Shown piece after piece: positions 33,654 through 43,363 of a DNA stretch of 64,000 nucleotides. Within the stretch, counting starts at the first letter, position 1. Each line of letters begins with the position of its first letter. This DNA comes from Jhaorihella thermophila (GTDB lineage: Bacteria; Pseudomonadota; Alphaproteobacteria; Rhodobacterales; Rhodobacteraceae): NCBI RefSeq assembly GCF_900108275.1, contig NZ_FNVD01000002.1:186001-250000 (forward strand), read 5' to 3'. Below the pieces are notes generated by a model. That model was given only the letters and a program-made list of their open reading frames with translations. It had not been told where the DNA came from and made no database searches. Made by a program: the position numbers and the translations under genes.

Positions 33654-36503
33654 CTACTCCGCCGCCTCGGAATAGGCCTCCATCGGCGGGCAGGTGCACA
33701 CCAAATGCCGGTCGCCCCAGACATTGTCCACCCGGTTCACCGGCGGCCAATACTTGTCCACCCGGAACGCCCCCGGCGGAAAGCAGCCCTGCTCGCGCGA
33801 ATACGGCCGGTTCCATTCGCGCACCAGATCCTCCATCGTGTGCGGCGCGTTCTTCAATGGGTTGTTCTCGGGATCCATCCGCCCCTCCTCGATCGCGCGG
33901 ATCTCCTCGCGGATCACCAGCATCGCCTCGCAGAACCGGTCGAGTTCCGCCTTGGTCTCGCTCTCGGTGGGCTCGATCATCAGCGTCCCGGCGACCGGCC
34001 AGCTCATCGTCGGCGCGTGGAACCCGCAATCCATCAGCCGCTTGGCGATGTCATCCACCGTGATCCCCGCGCTTTCGGCAAAGGGGCGGGTGTCGATGAT
34101 GCACTCATGCGCCACCCGGCCGTTCTTGCCGCGATAGAGCACATCATACGCCCCCTCCAGCCGCGCGGCGATGTAGTTGGCGTTCAGGATCGCGACCCGG
34201 CTGGCTTGGGTCAGACCCTCGCCGCCCATCAGCAGGATATAGGCCCAGCTGACCGGCAGGATCGAGGCCGAGCCAAAGGGCGCGGCCGAAACCGGCCCTT
34301 CCTTCCCCCCCGTCACGGGATGACCGGGCAGATAGGGGATCAGATGCGCCTTGACCCCGATCGGCCCCATGCCGGGCCCACCGCCGCCATGCGGGATGGC
34401 AAAGGTCTTGTGCAGGTTCAGGTGGCTCACGTCGCCGCCCAGATCGCCGGGCCGCGCCAGCCCCACCATCGCATTCAGGTTCGCCCCGTCGATATAGACC
34501 TGCCCGCCATGCTGATGGGTGATGTCGCAGATCTCCTTTACCGTCTCCTCGAACACGCCATGGGTGCTGGGATAGGTGATCATGCAGGCCGCGAGATTGT
34601 CCGAATGCTGCTCGGCCTTTGCGCGGAAATCCTCCACGTCGATGTCGCCGTTCTCGGCGGTCTTCACGGGCACCACCTTCATCCCCGCCATCTGCGCGCT
34701 GGCGGGGTTGGTGCCGTGCGCGCTCATCGGGATGAGGCAGATGTTGCGATGCCCCTCGCCGCGGGCGCGGTGATAGGCCTCGATCGTCAACAGCCCCGCA
34801 TATTCCCCCTGCGCGCCGGAATTGGGCTGCATCGACATGCCATCATAACCGGTGATGGTGCACAGCTTCTCCGACAGATCCCGAATCATCTCGGCATATC
34901 CCTCGGCCTGATCCTTCGGCACAAAGGGATGGATCTGGGAAAACTCGCGCCACGACACGGGCATCATCTCTGCGGCCGAGTTCAGCTTCATCGTGCACGA
35001 CCCCAGCGGGATCATCGCCCGGTCCAGTGCAAGGTCGCGGTCGGCCAGACGGCGCATGTAGCGCACCATCTCGGTTTCCGCCCGATTCATGTGAAAGACC
35101 TTGTGATCCAGATAGCTGCTCTGCCGGATCAGCGCATCGGGCAGCCGGTATTCCGGGGTCAGATGATCGTCCTTCAGGATGATGCCAAAGGCGCGCCAGA
35201 CCGCCTCGATCGTGGCGGGGCGGGTCATCTCGTCCAGCGAGATGCCGACCTTGGTCTCGCCCACACGGCGCAGGTTGATGCCCTCGCGCACCGCCGCCTG
35301 CAGCACGCCGCGCTGCAACAGCCCCACCTCGACGGTGATCGTGTCGAAAAACTCGCGCGGCTCGACCTCGAACCCGGCGGCCTCCAGCACGCGGGCCAGC
35401 CGCACCGTCTTGCGGTGGATCCGCTGGGCAATCGCCTTCAGCCCCTCGGGGCCGTGGAACACCGCGTAAAAGGACGCCATCACCGCCAGAAGCGCCTGCG
35501 CGGTGCAGACATTCGACGTGGCCTTTTCGCGCCGGATATGCTGTTCGCGCGTCTGCAGCGCCAGCCGATAGGCGCGGTGGCCGTGGCTGTCCACACTGAT
35601 CCCGACGATCCGGCCCGGCATGGCGCGGACGTATTTCTCGCGCGTAGCCATGAAGGCGGCGTGCGGGCCGCCATAGCCCACCGGCACCCCGAACCGCTGG
35701 GCGCTGCCGACGGCGATGTCGGCCCCCATCGCTCCGGGTTCCTTCAAGAGCGTCAGCGCCATGAGGTCGGTCGCCACCACGCCGATTGCCTTGGCCGCGT
35801 GCAGCGCCTCCATTTCCGCGGTGAAGTCGCGCAGATGCCCATAAGTGCCCGGATACTGAAAGATCGCACCGAACACCTTTTCCGGCTCCAGATCCTCGGG
35901 CGCGCCGACGATCACCTCGATGCCGAGGGGCCGCGCGCGGGTCTTGATGACGGCGATGTTCTGCGGGTGGCAGTTTTCATCCACGAAGAACGCATTCGCC
36001 TTGGACTTGGCCACCCGCTGGGCCATGGTCATCGCCTCGGCGCAGGCGGTGGCCTCATCAAGCAACGAGGCGTTGGCAATCTCCAGCCCCGTGAGGTCGC
36101 TCACCATGGTCTGGAAGTTCAGCAGCGCCTCGAGCCGCCCTTGGCTGATCTCGGGCTGATAGGGGGTATAGGCGGTATACCAGGCCGGGTTTTCCAGGAT
36201 GTTGCGCTGGATCGCCGGCGGCACGATCGTACCGTAATAGCCCTGCCCGATCAGCGAGGTCAGAACCTTGTTCTTGGACGCCACCTGCCGCATGTGCCAG
36301 ATCAGCTCGCGTTCCGATTTGGGCTTGCCGAAATCCAGCGGCTCCTTCTGCCGGATCGAGGCCGGGATGGTCTGGTCGATCAGTTCGTCGAGGCTTTCGA
36401 CGCCGACGACCTTGAGCATCTCGTCCATCTCGGCGGGCGAAGGGCCGATATGGCGGCGGTTGGCGAAATCATAGGGCAGATAGTCGGTCGGCTTGAAGGT
36501 CAT
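33654..36503 (-). CDS. gcvP: Glycine dehydrogenase (decarboxylating), P protein
   Basis: The P protein of the glycine cleavage system, which decarboxylates glycine on PLP and transfers the methylamine to lipoyl-GcvH. The 949-residue single-chain form contains both halves (N- and C-terminal PLP-fold repeats). The catalytic lysine is K699 in [20 protein letters not shown]. The N-terminal [14 protein letters not shown] is the conserved P-protein entry motif. Last gene of gcvT-gcvH-gcvP; 97 bp separate it from gcvH. Expression is under the glycine riboswitch upstream of gcvT. Confidence 0.97.
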   Translation of the reverse strand: MTFKPTDYLPYDFANRRHIGPSPAEMDEMLKVVGVESLDELIDQTIPASIRQKEPLDFGKPKSERELIWHMRQVASKNKVLTSLIGQGYYGTIVPPAIQRNILENPAWYTAYTPYQPEISQGRLEALLNFQTMVSDLTGLEIANASLLDEATACAEAMTMAQRVAKSKANAFFVDENCHPQNIAVIKTRARPLGIEVIVGAPEDLEPEKVFGAIFQYPGTYGHLRDFTAEMEALHAAKAIGVVATDLMALTLLKEPGAMGADIAVGSAQRFGVPVGYGGPHAAFMATREKYVRAMPGRIVGISVDSHGHRAYRLALQTREQHIRREKATSNVCTAQALLAVMASFYAVFHGPEGLKAIAQRIHRKTVRLARVLEAAGFEVEPREFFDTITVEVGLLQRGVLQAAVREGINLRRVGETKVGISLDEMTRPATIEAVWRAFGIILKDDHLTPEYRLPDALIRQSSYLDHKVFHMNRAETEMVRYMRRLADRDLALDRAMIPLGSCTMKLNSAAEMMPVSWREFSQIHPFVPKDQAEGYAEMIRDLSEKLCTITGYDGMSMQPNSGAQGEYAGLLTIEAYHRARGEGHRNICLIPMSAHGTNPASAQMAGMKVVPVKTAENGDIDVEDFRAKAEQHSDNLAACMITYPSTHGVFEETVKEICDITHQHGGQVYIDGANLNAMVGLARPGDLGGDVSHLNLHKTFAIPHGGGGPGMGPIGVKAHLIPYLPGHPVTGGKEGPVSAAPFGSASILPVSWAYILLMGGEGLTQASRVAILNANYIAARLEGAYDVLYRGKNGRVAHECIIDTRPFAESAGITVDDIAKRLMDCGFHAPTMSWPVAGTLMIEPTESETKAELDRFCEAMLVIREEIRAIEEGRMDPENNPLKNAPHTMEDLVREWNRPYSREQGCFPPGAFRVDKYWPPVNRVDNVWGDRHLVCTCPPMEAYSEAAE

Positions 36504-36600
36504 GCCCGGTCACTCCCGTTTCGGGCGCGGCCATGCGGCGCGCCAGTCTCCTTCCCAAAAGAAATCCCGCCGGATCGGCCCGGCGGGATGCGGCGGCGGC

Positions 36601-36960
36601 CTAGCCGATGAATTCCTTGTAGGCCGCTTCGTCCATGAAATCGTCGATGTCCGACATGTTCGCCGGCTTCATCTTGAAGAACCAGCCCTTGCCCAGGGGA
36701 TCCTCGTTCACCAGGCCCGGATTGTCGGTCAGCGCCTCGTTCACCTCGACGATCTCGCCGTCCACCGGGGCCAGAATGTCCGACGCCGCCTTGACGCTCT
36801 CGATCACGGCGACCTCGTCGCCCTTGGCGACCTCGGTGCCCGGTTCGGGCAGTTCCACGAACACAACGTCGCCCAGCTGTTCGGCGGCGTGTTCCGTGAC
36901 GCCCACAACCAGCAGGTCGCCTTCGGGCAGCAGCCATTCGTGTTCTTCGGTATATTTCAT
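36601..36960 (-). CDS. gcvH: Glycine cleavage system H protein
   Basis: A 119-residue lipoyl-carrier protein with the lipoylation lysine K57 in [31 protein letters not shown] is the conserved N-terminus. It shuttles the aminomethyl group between P, T and L proteins. It lies 20 bp downstream of gcvT. Confidence 0.97.
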   Translation of the reverse strand: MKYTEEHEWLLPEGDLLVVGVTEHAAEQLGDVVFVELPEPGTEVAKGDEVAVIESVKAASDILAPVDGEIVEVNEALTDNPGLVNEDPLGKGWFFKMKPANMSDIDDFMDEAAYKEFIG

Positions 36961-36980
36961 GTCCTCATTCCCCTTGGACT

Positions 36981-38102
36981 TCAGCGTTTGAACCTGGCCG
37001 CCACGAAGGGCAGCGTTTCCACCTTGAGCGGCAGCCGCTTGCCGCGCAACTCTCCGAACAGTTCCGTGCCGGGCGCGGCCAGTTCGGTGGGCACATAGCC
37101 CATCGCCACCGGCCCGCCGACGGTCGGGCCGAAGCCGCCGGACGTGATCCGGCCCACCGGTTCGCCCCCTTCGGGCGCGGCAAAGATCTCGACCCCTTCG
37201 CGCATCGGCGCGCGCCCCTGCGGGCGCAGGCCGACCCGGCGGCGCGGCGCGCCTTCTGCCATCTGCCTCAGCACCACGTCCGAGCCCGGAAAGCCACCCT
37301 CGCGCGCGCCCCCGGCGCGGCGAGCCTTCTGGATCGCCCAGGTCAGAGCGGCCTCGACCGGCGTGGTGGTTTCGTCAATGTCGTGGCCATAGAGGCACAG
37401 CCCCGCCTCCAGCCGCAGCGAATCCCGCGCCCCCAGCCCGATCGGCGCCACGTCCTCATGCGCGAGCAGCGCCCGCGCCAGCGCCTCGGCCTGATCGCCG
37501 GGCACCGAGATTTCATAGCCGTCCTCGCCGGTATAGCCCGACCGCGACACCCAGCATTCAACGCCGTTCAGTTCCAGCGTCGCCACATCCATGAACCGCA
37601 TCTCGGCCGCCGCCGGGTTCATCGCGGCCAGCACGCGCTCGGCCTCCGGCCCCTGCAACGCCAGCAGCGCGCGGTCCTCGACATGGGTGACGGTGACGGC
37701 CGGCTCCAGCGCGGCCTTCATACGCGCCACGTCGGCCTGCTTGCAGGCGGCGTTGACCACGACGAACAGGTGATCGCCCCGGTTGGAGAACATCAGATCG
37801 TCAAGTATCCCGCCCGCGTCGTTCAGAAACAGCCCATAGCGCTGCCGCCCCTCGGCCAGGCCGACGACGTCCATCGGCACCAGCCGCTCGAACGCGGCGG
37901 CGATCTGCGCCATCGGCGCACCGGACAGGATCACCTGCCCCATGTGGCTGACGTCGAACAGACCGGCCTTTTCGCGGGTGTGCGTATGCTCGGCCATGAT
38001 GCCGGCGAATTGCACTGGCATCTCGTAGCCGGCAAAGGGGACCATCTTGCCCCCGAGTTCCACGTTCAGGTCATAAAGTGGCGTCCTGAGCAGATCCGTC
38101 AT
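36981..38102 (-). CDS. gcvT: Aminomethyltransferase (glycine cleavage T protein)
   Basis: 373 residues from the ATG at 38102; the frame remains open upstream through the riboswitch, but the protein begins [20 protein letters not shown]. The T protein releases ammonia from aminomethyl-GcvH and makes 5,10-methylene-THF. Key motifs are [19 protein letters not shown], the folate-binding VSHMGQVIL and [14 protein letters not shown] with the conserved acid. First gene of the operon, 80 bp below a tandem glycine riboswitch. Confidence 0.95.
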   Translation of the reverse strand: MTDLLRTPLYDLNVELGGKMVPFAGYEMPVQFAGIMAEHTHTREKAGLFDVSHMGQVILSGAPMAQIAAAFERLVPMDVVGLAEGRQRYGLFLNDAGGILDDLMFSNRGDHLFVVVNAACKQADVARMKAALEPAVTVTHVEDRALLALQGPEAERVLAAMNPAAAEMRFMDVATLELNGVECWVSRSGYTGEDGYEISVPGDQAEALARALLAHEDVAPIGLGARDSLRLEAGLCLYGHDIDETTTPVEAALTWAIQKARRAGGAREGGFPGSDVVLRQMAEGAPRRRVGLRPQGRAPMREGVEIFAAPEGGEPVGRITSGGFGPTVGGPVAMGYVPTELAAPGTELFGELRGKRLPLKVETLPFVAARFKR

Positions 38103-38182
38103 GTGCCCGTCCTCTTCCCCGACCGACACGATTTCACGGAAAATCATGCGGCATCGAATGACATGGCGCGGAATGCGCCAAC

Positions 38183-38341
38183 CGATGCCCCCTCTGTCCT
38201 TTTGCCTGAGATCGTTATCCCTTCGGCGGACGCTTTCGCGCCTCTCTCCAGAGTGCTGTTTCGAACACACGGTCCCTGCGGCCTGAGAGTTTCCGGGGCG
38301 GTTGCTCCTTCGGCACCGGCTGTTGCCGGTTCTCCCGCATG
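38183..38341 (-). promoter_or_regulatory. Tandem glycine riboswitch upstream of gcvT
   Basis: Read on the minus strand there are two aptamers in series. The first has GCGGGAGAACCGG at its 5' end, GCCGAAGGAGCAAC (38301-38314) and CTCTCAGGC (38281-38289). The second has GGAGAGAG (38242-38249), GCCGAAGGGATAA (38215-38227) and ATCTCAGGCAAAAGGACAGA (38193-38212). This pattern (GGAGA, GCCGAAGG(A/G), CTCAGGC twice) is the gcvT/glycine riboswitch, which activates the glycine cleavage operon when glycine is plentiful. The expression platform lies in 38103-38182. The remaining bases up to allE at 38501 hold no gene. Confidence 0.93.
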
Positions 38342-38500
38342 CTCGCGCATACAATAGCGGTCGCCCGCCCCGGCCTCAACCCCGATTCTGCCCGCGCACA
38401 GTTTCAAAAAACCGGAACAGACCTGTCTTGCGGCGCGCTCTGGCGTCGTGGCGCGGGGCGCGATCAAATCGTCGGCGACCACAGCGGCAGGACCAGCACG

Positions 38501-39334
38501 ATGACGGACCGAACCTATTTCGCCCCCACCGGCGGCCATCCGGGGCAGGAACAGCTCCTGACCGACCGGGCCGTGTTCACCGATGCCTATGCCGTGATTC
38601 CGCGCGGCACCATGCGCGACATCGTCACCAGCTTTCTGCCGCATTGGGCCGACATGCGGGCCTGGGTGATCGCGCGGCCCATGACCGGATTTGCCGAAAC
38701 CTTTTCGCATTACATCATGGAGGTGCAGCCCGGCGGCGGAAGCGACCGGCCAGAAACCGATCCGCAGGCCGAGGCGGTGCTGTTCGTGGTGGATGGCGCG
38801 GTGACGCTGACCATCGGCGATGCGCCGCATGTGATGGAACCCGGCGGCTATGCCTATCTGCCGCCGGGATGCAACTGGACCCTGCACAACCACGCCGGCC
38901 CCGCCGCCCGGTTCCACTGGATCCGCAAGGCCTATGAGCCCGCCCCGGATATCCCCGCGCCCGATCCCTTCGTCACCAACGAACGCGACATAGCGCCCAC
39001 ACCGATGCCGGGAACCGAAGGCCGCTGGGCCACCACCCGGTTCGTCGATCCCGCCGACATGCGCCATGACATGCATGTGACCATCGTCACCTTTCAGCCC
39101 GGCGCGGTGATCCCCTTTGCCGAAACACATGTGATGGAGCACGGTCTGTATGTGCTGGAGGGCAAGGCCGTCTATCGCCTGAACCAGGACTGGGTCGAGG
39201 TCGAGGCCGGCGATTATATGTGGCTGCGCGCGTTTTGCCCGCAGGCCTGCTATGCCGGCGGGCCGGGACCGTTCCGCTATCTGCTCTACAAGGACGTGAA
39301 CCGGCACATGCCGCTGAAACTGTCGCGGCGCTGA
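38501..39334 (+). CDS. allE: (S)-ureidoglycine aminohydrolase
   Basis: A bicupin manganese enzyme, 277 residues from the ATG at 38501, that releases ammonia from (S)-ureidoglycine to give (S)-ureidoglycolate in purine (allantoin) breakdown. The first cupin domain covers residues ~60-150 (VLFVVDGAVTLTIGD; GGYAYLPPGCNW) and the second ~190-270 (VTFQPGAVIPFAETHVMEHG). The metal-binding E-x5-H-x-x-E-H-type cluster is in AETHVMEHGLYVLEG. The start at 38501 is preferred over longer upstream frames, which run into the riboswitch region. Its pathway partners lie downstream on both strands. Confidence 0.93.
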   Translation: MTDRTYFAPTGGHPGQEQLLTDRAVFTDAYAVIPRGTMRDIVTSFLPHWADMRAWVIARPMTGFAETFSHYIMEVQPGGGSDRPETDPQAEAVLFVVDGAVTLTIGDAPHVMEPGGYAYLPPGCNWTLHNHAGPAARFHWIRKAYEPAPDIPAPDPFVTNERDIAPTPMPGTEGRWATTRFVDPADMRHDMHVTIVTFQPGAVIPFAETHVMEHGLYVLEGKAVYRLNQDWVEVEAGDYMWLRAFCPQACYAGGPGPFRYLLYKDVNRHMPLKLSRR

Positions 39335-39410
39335 GCGGCGGCGCGGGCTTCACAGCGGCGCGGGGATGTGGAACAGTCCGGGCCGTGGAGTCGTACGACC
39401 GGAGAACACC

Positions 39411-39737
39411 ATGACAAGCCCTGCCCTTGCCGCCCTCCTGCTGCTGAGCGCCAGTTTTCTGAACGCCTGCGATGCGCTGCCGGTCGCGAACGAACAGCCG
39501 ACGAAGACGGTGACGGTGATGGGCCGCGAATGGGCCGTGGTGCAGGTCGGCGAGGAACCGGCCACATGGAAGGCCGTCCGCGACAACAATGGCCTCAACC
39601 CGTTCGGGCGGCCGGCGGCGTCACGGACGCTGCAGGCGACCCGCGCGATCAACGCCGCCACCGGCTGCCGGGTGGTCCGGTCCACCATGTATCAGACCGA
39701 CACGGGCGCGTTCTACGTCCAGGTCGCCTGCAACTGA
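39411..39737 (+). CDS. Small putative lipoprotein, unrecognised family
   Basis: 108 residues from the ATG at 39411, with GGAGA upstream. The N-terminus ALAALLLLSASFLNAC fits a lipoprotein signal with C20 as the acylated residue. The mature part is short, mostly beta-like, with a second cysteine in ATGCRVVRST and the final VACN, so an internal disulfide is possible. No known family is recognised. It lies between allE and the GAPDH paralogue on the same strand, but no functional link is shown. Confidence 0.65.
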   Translation: MTSPALAALLLLSASFLNACDALPVANEQPTKTVTVMGREWAVVQVGEEPATWKAVRDNNGLNPFGRPAASRTLQATRAINAATGCRVVRSTMYQTDTGAFYVQVACN

Positions 39738-39790
39738 TGGCGCAGGGCGCGGGTATTGAGACCGTCCGCCGCCCCTGACATTCCGCATCC

Positions 39791-40771
39791 ATGAAGATCG
39801 CAATCAACGGATTCGGCCGGATCGGCCGCACGGTTCTGAGGCAGATCCTGACCCGGCCGCAGCCGGGGCCGGTGGAGGTGGTGCTGATCAACGACATCGC
39901 GCCGCTGGAGATGCTGGCCTATCTGTTCCGTTACGACAGCACCTTTGGCCCCTATCCGGGCGAGGTGCGAACCGGCGCGGCGGCGCTGGAGGTGGACGGG
40001 CGCGTAATCCCGGTGTCCCATGCCGAAGACCTGTCGCAGGTGGATCTGACGGGCGTGGACGTGCTGCTGGACTGCACCGGCGTTGCGCGCAGTTCGGACG
40101 TGGCGGCCCGAGGGCTGACGGCAGGCGCGGGCAAGGTGCTGATTTCCGGCCCCTCGCCGGCGGCCGAGGTAACGGTGGTGCTGGGCGCCAACGAAGACCG
40201 GCTGGGCAATGCGCGGATCGTGTCCAATGCCTCGTGCACGACGAATGCGCTGGCGCCGCTGTTGCGCGTGATCGACCGGGTTGCCGGGGTGGAGCGGGCA
40301 CATATGACAACGATCCACTGCTACACCAACAGCCAGCCGATGGTGGACGCCCCGCGTGGCGACTTCGCCCGCAGCCGGGCCGGGGCTCTGTCGATGGTGC
40401 CGACCACCACCAGCGCCACGCATCTGGTGACCGAGGTGCTGCCCGAACTGGCCGGCCGGATCAGCGGCGCGGCGGTGCGTGTGCCCACGGCCAGCGTGTC
40501 CTCGGTCGATCTGGTGGTTCAGTTGGCCCGTCCGATGGGCGAAGCAGACTTTGCCAACGCCCTGCGCGCGGCGACCGGGGCCTCGCCGGTGCTGGGCTGG
40601 ATCGACGAGCCGCTGGTATCGTCGGACCTGCGCGGACGGCCTGAATCGCTGGTGATCGCGGAGCCCGAGCTGCGCATGGTGGGCGACCGGCAGGCCCGCG
40701 TGTTCGGCTGGTATGACAATGAATGGGGCTTTTCCGCCCGGATGCTGGACGTGGCGCGGCTGATGGCGTGA
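39791..40771 (+). CDS. Glyceraldehyde-3-phosphate dehydrogenase paralogue
   Basis: A 326-residue NAD(P)-dependent phosphorylating aldehyde dehydrogenase of the GapA family. INGFGRIGRTVLR is the Rossmann motif, C149 lies in SNASCTTNALAP, the general-base histidine in TTIHCYTNSQ, and WYDNEWGFSARMLD near the end. It differs from housekeeping Gap: the second cysteine of CTTNC is Ala, AYTNDQ is CYTNSQ, and the S-loop reads PRGDFARSRAGALSMVPTTT. It may be an erythrose-4-phosphate dehydrogenase-type or specialised enzyme. It lies among purine-catabolism genes and is convergent with allA (1-bp gap). Confidence 0.85.
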   Translation: MKIAINGFGRIGRTVLRQILTRPQPGPVEVVLINDIAPLEMLAYLFRYDSTFGPYPGEVRTGAAALEVDGRVIPVSHAEDLSQVDLTGVDVLLDCTGVARSSDVAARGLTAGAGKVLISGPSPAAEVTVVLGANEDRLGNARIVSNASCTTNALAPLLRVIDRVAGVERAHMTTIHCYTNSQPMVDAPRGDFARSRAGALSMVPTTTSATHLVTEVLPELAGRISGAAVRVPTASVSSVDLVVQLARPMGEADFANALRAATGASPVLGWIDEPLVSSDLRGRPESLVIAEPELRMVGDRQARVFGWYDNEWGFSARMLDVARLMA

Positions 40772-40772
40772 G

Positions 40773-41258
40773 TCAGGGCGCTTCGACGATCCAGGGGGTG
40801 TCGAACCAGTATTCCTGAAGGTTTTCGCCCGGCCCGATTCGGTCCACCACGGCGAAGAGACCGGGCGCGTGCAGCGGGGTCAGCACCCCGTGCCAAGTGC
40901 CGCGATGGTAGCTCACCGCCTGCCCCGGTTCGGTGAGAAAGGCCCGCGGCGCGCCGGGGGTGCCGGCCTCATCCGGCGCCACGATGACGAGAAACGGCTG
41001 GTGCGTCATGGGAATGAAGGTCTGGCTGCCCAGCGGGTGGCGTTCGACCATCTCCAGCCGGTAGGGCAGGCTGCGGGGGGTGGCGACGAACAGGCTGATC
41101 CCGGCGCGGCCGTCCGCGAAGTCGAGTTGCGCGCGATCATGGTAGCGCCCGCACTGGCCCTGATTGATGACCATGTCCGGTTGGCCGCGCGTGTCGATCA
41201 CATCGCCGAAGGGGGCGAATTCGGCGGGCGTGAGGGGGCGGGGGCGGATCGTTTTCAT
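40773..41258 (-). CDS. allA: Ureidoglycolate lyase
   Basis: A 161-residue cupin-like enzyme that splits (S)-ureidoglycolate into glyoxylate and urea. The N-terminus TIRPRPLTPAEFAPFGDVID and the central THQPFLVIVAPD and SYHRGTWHGVLTPL segments are typical of AllA. Together with allE upstream it accounts for the lower ureide steps. It lies downstream of the puuE-uraD fusion on the same strand. Confidence 0.93.
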   Translation of the reverse strand: MKTIRPRPLTPAEFAPFGDVIDTRGQPDMVINQGQCGRYHDRAQLDFADGRAGISLFVATPRSLPYRLEMVERHPLGSQTFIPMTHQPFLVIVAPDEAGTPGAPRAFLTEPGQAVSYHRGTWHGVLTPLHAPGLFAVVDRIGPGENLQEYWFDTPWIVEAP

Positions 41259-41286
41259 TCGGCAGGCCTTGTGGCACGGAGGGTGA

Positions 41287-41326
41287 GGGGGGCCAGCCCC
41301 CCGTCCTCGAAGCGGGCTTCGAGGAC
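41287..41326. terminator. Double hairpin between puuE-uraD and allA
   Basis: Two perfect hairpins in the 106-bp gap: GGGGGGC / GCCCCCC with loop CA (41287-41302) and GTCCTCGAAGC / GCTTCGAGGAC with a 2-nt loop (41303-41326). Both may attenuate readthrough from puuE-uraD into allA. Confidence 0.55.
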
Positions 41327-41335
41327 TCCCCCCGG

Positions 41336-41364
41336 GGTATTTTCGACCAGAAAGAAGCAGCAGG
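41336..41364. repeat. Reversed copy of the CTTCTTTCTGGTCG repeat unit
   Basis: On the minus strand this reads CTGCTTCTTTCTGGTCGAAA followed by ATACCCC. It is nearly identical to the unit at 33526-33560 and ends directly at the puuE-uraD stop. Confidence 0.6.
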
Positions 41365-42774
41365 TCATGGCAGCATCTCGCGCAAGCGCAGTTCGGCGAT
41401 ACGTTCGACCTGTGCGCAGGCTTCGGCGAATTCCGTGTCGCGGTCGTGGTCGAGGCGGCGTTGGAAGGCGGCGAGGATGGATGCCTTGTCGTGGTCGCGC
41501 ACGGCGATGATGAAGGGGAAGCCGAATTTCGCGCGGTAGGCGGCGTTCAGTTCGGTGAAGGTGACCCGTTCGGCGTCGGTGAGCGCATTCAGCCCGGCGC
41601 TGGCCTGTTCGGCGGTGGAGTCGGGCGTGAGGCGTTTGGCCTGCGCCAGCTTGCCGGCGAGATCGGGGTGGGCGAGCAGCACGCCGAGGCGTTCGGATTC
41701 GCTGGCCGAGCGGAAGGCGCGGGCCAGCGCGTTGTGCAGCCCCGCAGCGGTGTCATGGGCGGGGCCGAGTTCGAGGTCGAAAGCGCGTTCGGCCACCCAT
41801 GCGGAGTGTTCGAATACGCCGCCAAAGCGTTTGACGAAGTCCTCGCGTGACATCCGCGACGGGCGCGGACGGTGCCTCGGCGGGTGTGTGGCGGCCCAGT
41901 GTTCGGCGATCTGGAGGCGCGTGGCGAACCAGACGTCGTCATGGCCGCGCGCGTGGTCCAGAAAGCGTTTTAGGGCCATGATCCGTCCCGGTCGCCCGAT
42001 CAGCCGGCAATGGAGGCCAACCGACATCATTTTCGGCGCGCCGGCCTGCCCCTCGGCATAAAGCGCGTCGAAGCTGTCGCGCAGATAGGCGAAGAACTGA
42101 TCGCCCGAATTGAACCCCTGCGGCGTGGCAAAGCGCATGTCGTTGGCATCGAGCGTATAGGGCACGATCAGCTGGTCGCGGTCGCCGACGCGCATCCAGT
42201 AGGGCAGATCATCAGCATAGGAATCCGCGACATAGGCAAAGCCGCCCTCTTCGGCCGCGAGCCGCACGGTGTTGTCCGAACAACGCCCCGTATACCAGCC
42301 GCGCGGGCGTTCGCCGACGACCTCTGTATGCAGGCGGATCGCTTCGGCCATGTGAGCGCGTTCGTCCTCGGGAGAGAAGTCCTTGTATTCAATCCATTTC
42401 AGCCCGTGGCTGGCGATCTCCCATCCGGCCTGTTTCATGGCCGCCACCTGCTCGGGGGACCGCGCCAGCGCGGTGGCAACGCCATAGACCGTGATCGGCA
42501 GATCCTTCAGCAGCCGGTGGAGCCGCCAGAACCCGGCCCGCGCCCCGTATTCGTAGATCGATTCCATGTTCCAGTGGCGCTGGCCGGGCCAGGGCTGGGC
42601 GCCGACGATCTCGGACAGGAAGGCCTCGGACGCGGCATCGCCGTGAAGGATGCAGTTTTCGCCGCCCTCTTCGTAGTTCAGGACGATCTGAACGGCAATC
42701 TTCGCGCCGTTGGGCCATAGCGGATCGGGCGGGGTGGCGCCGTAGCCGATCATGTCGCGCGGGTATCTGTTCAT
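41365..42774 (-). CDS. puuE: Allantoinase (PuuE) fused to OHCU decarboxylase (UraD)
   Basis: 469 residues from the ATG at 42774, placed 5 bases after GGAGGA. The N-terminal ~300 residues are a polysaccharide-deacetylase-like PuuE allantoinase ([51 protein letters not shown]). The C-terminal ~155 residues are Ura[13 protein letters not shown] with the catalytic His, [12 protein letters not shown] and [14 protein letters not shown]. UraD decarboxylates OHCU to (S)-allantoin and the PuuE half opens the allantoin ring, so two consecutive steps are on one chain. The order of reactions is the reverse of the domain order. Confidence 0.94.
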   Translation of the reverse strand: MNRYPRDMIGYGATPPDPLWPNGAKIAVQIVLNYEEGGENCILHGDAASEAFLSEIVGAQPWPGQRHWNMESIYEYGARAGFWRLHRLLKDLPITVYGVATALARSPEQVAAMKQAGWEIASHGLKWIEYKDFSPEDERAHMAEAIRLHTEVVGERPRGWYTGRCSDNTVRLAAEEGGFAYVADSYADDLPYWMRVGDRDQLIVPYTLDANDMRFATPQGFNSGDQFFAYLRDSFDALYAEGQAGAPKMMSVGLHCRLIGRPGRIMALKRFLDHARGHDDVWFATRLQIAEHWAATHPPRHRPRPSRMSREDFVKRFGGVFEHSAWVAERAFDLELGPAHDTAAGLHNALARAFRSASESERLGVLLAHPDLAGKLAQAKRLTPDSTAEQASAGLNALTDAERVTFTELNAAYRAKFGFPFIIAVRDHDKASILAAFQRRLDHDRDTEFAEACAQVERIAELRLREMLP

Positions 42775-42917
42775 GCTGTCCTCCGGGGTCATGGTCGGGT
42801 GATACCCCGCCCTGTCGCGGCCGTTTTTCAAATTCTCGCGAAAACACTGTTAAACCGCGCGGGTTTGCGCAAATCTCGGTCGTGCGGCAGGTGGGACTCG
42901 GAGACAGGGAGAACACC

Positions 42918-43271
42918 ATGAGCGGATATCTGACCACCCATGTTCTGGACACCGCGCGGGGACGGCCGGCGGCGGGGATGACGATCGACCTTTATCGGAT
43001 CGACGGGGATCACCGGCACCATCTGCGCACGCTGGTGACCAATGACGACGGGCGCACGGACGAGCCGATCCTGCCTGCCCGTGAATTCGTCATCGGGATA
43101 TACGAACTGGTGTTCCACGCCGGCGCCTATCTGGATGCCGTCGGCACCCCGACGGAAGAGCCGCGCTTCCTGGGCCTGATCCCGATCCGGTTCGGCATGG
43201 CGCAGGCCGCCCATTATCATGTGCCGCTGCTTCTGTCGCCCTACGGCTATTCCACCTATCGCGGCAGCTGA
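42918..43271 (+). CDS. uraH: 5-Hydroxyisourate hydrolase
   Basis: A 117-residue transthyretin-like protein that hydrolyses 5-hydroxyisourate to OHCU. It begins [20 protein letters not shown] with the catalytic His, and ends with YRGS, the hallmark of HIUase as opposed to transthyretin. The ATG at 42918 follows GGGAGAACACC. It is divergent from the puuE-uraD fusion, so the two share a 143-bp promoter region. Confidence 0.95.
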   Translation: MSGYLTTHVLDTARGRPAAGMTIDLYRIDGDHRHHLRTLVTNDDGRTDEPILPAREFVIGIYELVFHAGAYLDAVGTPTEEPRFLGLIPIRFGMAQAAHYHVPLLLSPYGYSTYRGS

Positions 43272-43363
43272 TCGCCTCTGCACAGCGGCTGTTCGCCGAT
43301 GCGTCTGTGAAACGGGCGGACCCGACCGTATCTTGAGGGGGAATGAAATACGCAGGATCCCCC

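Noticed and set aside
32183-33724. Long N-terminal extension of the acyl-CoA dehydrogenase to 33724
   Set aside because: Extension runs through the hairpin repeat and gcvP end; ATG at 33418 has a GGAGGAG site and a normal N-terminus.
38103-38354. Open frame upstream of gcvT (84 codons)
   Set aside because: It coincides with the glycine riboswitch, so it is untranslated leader.
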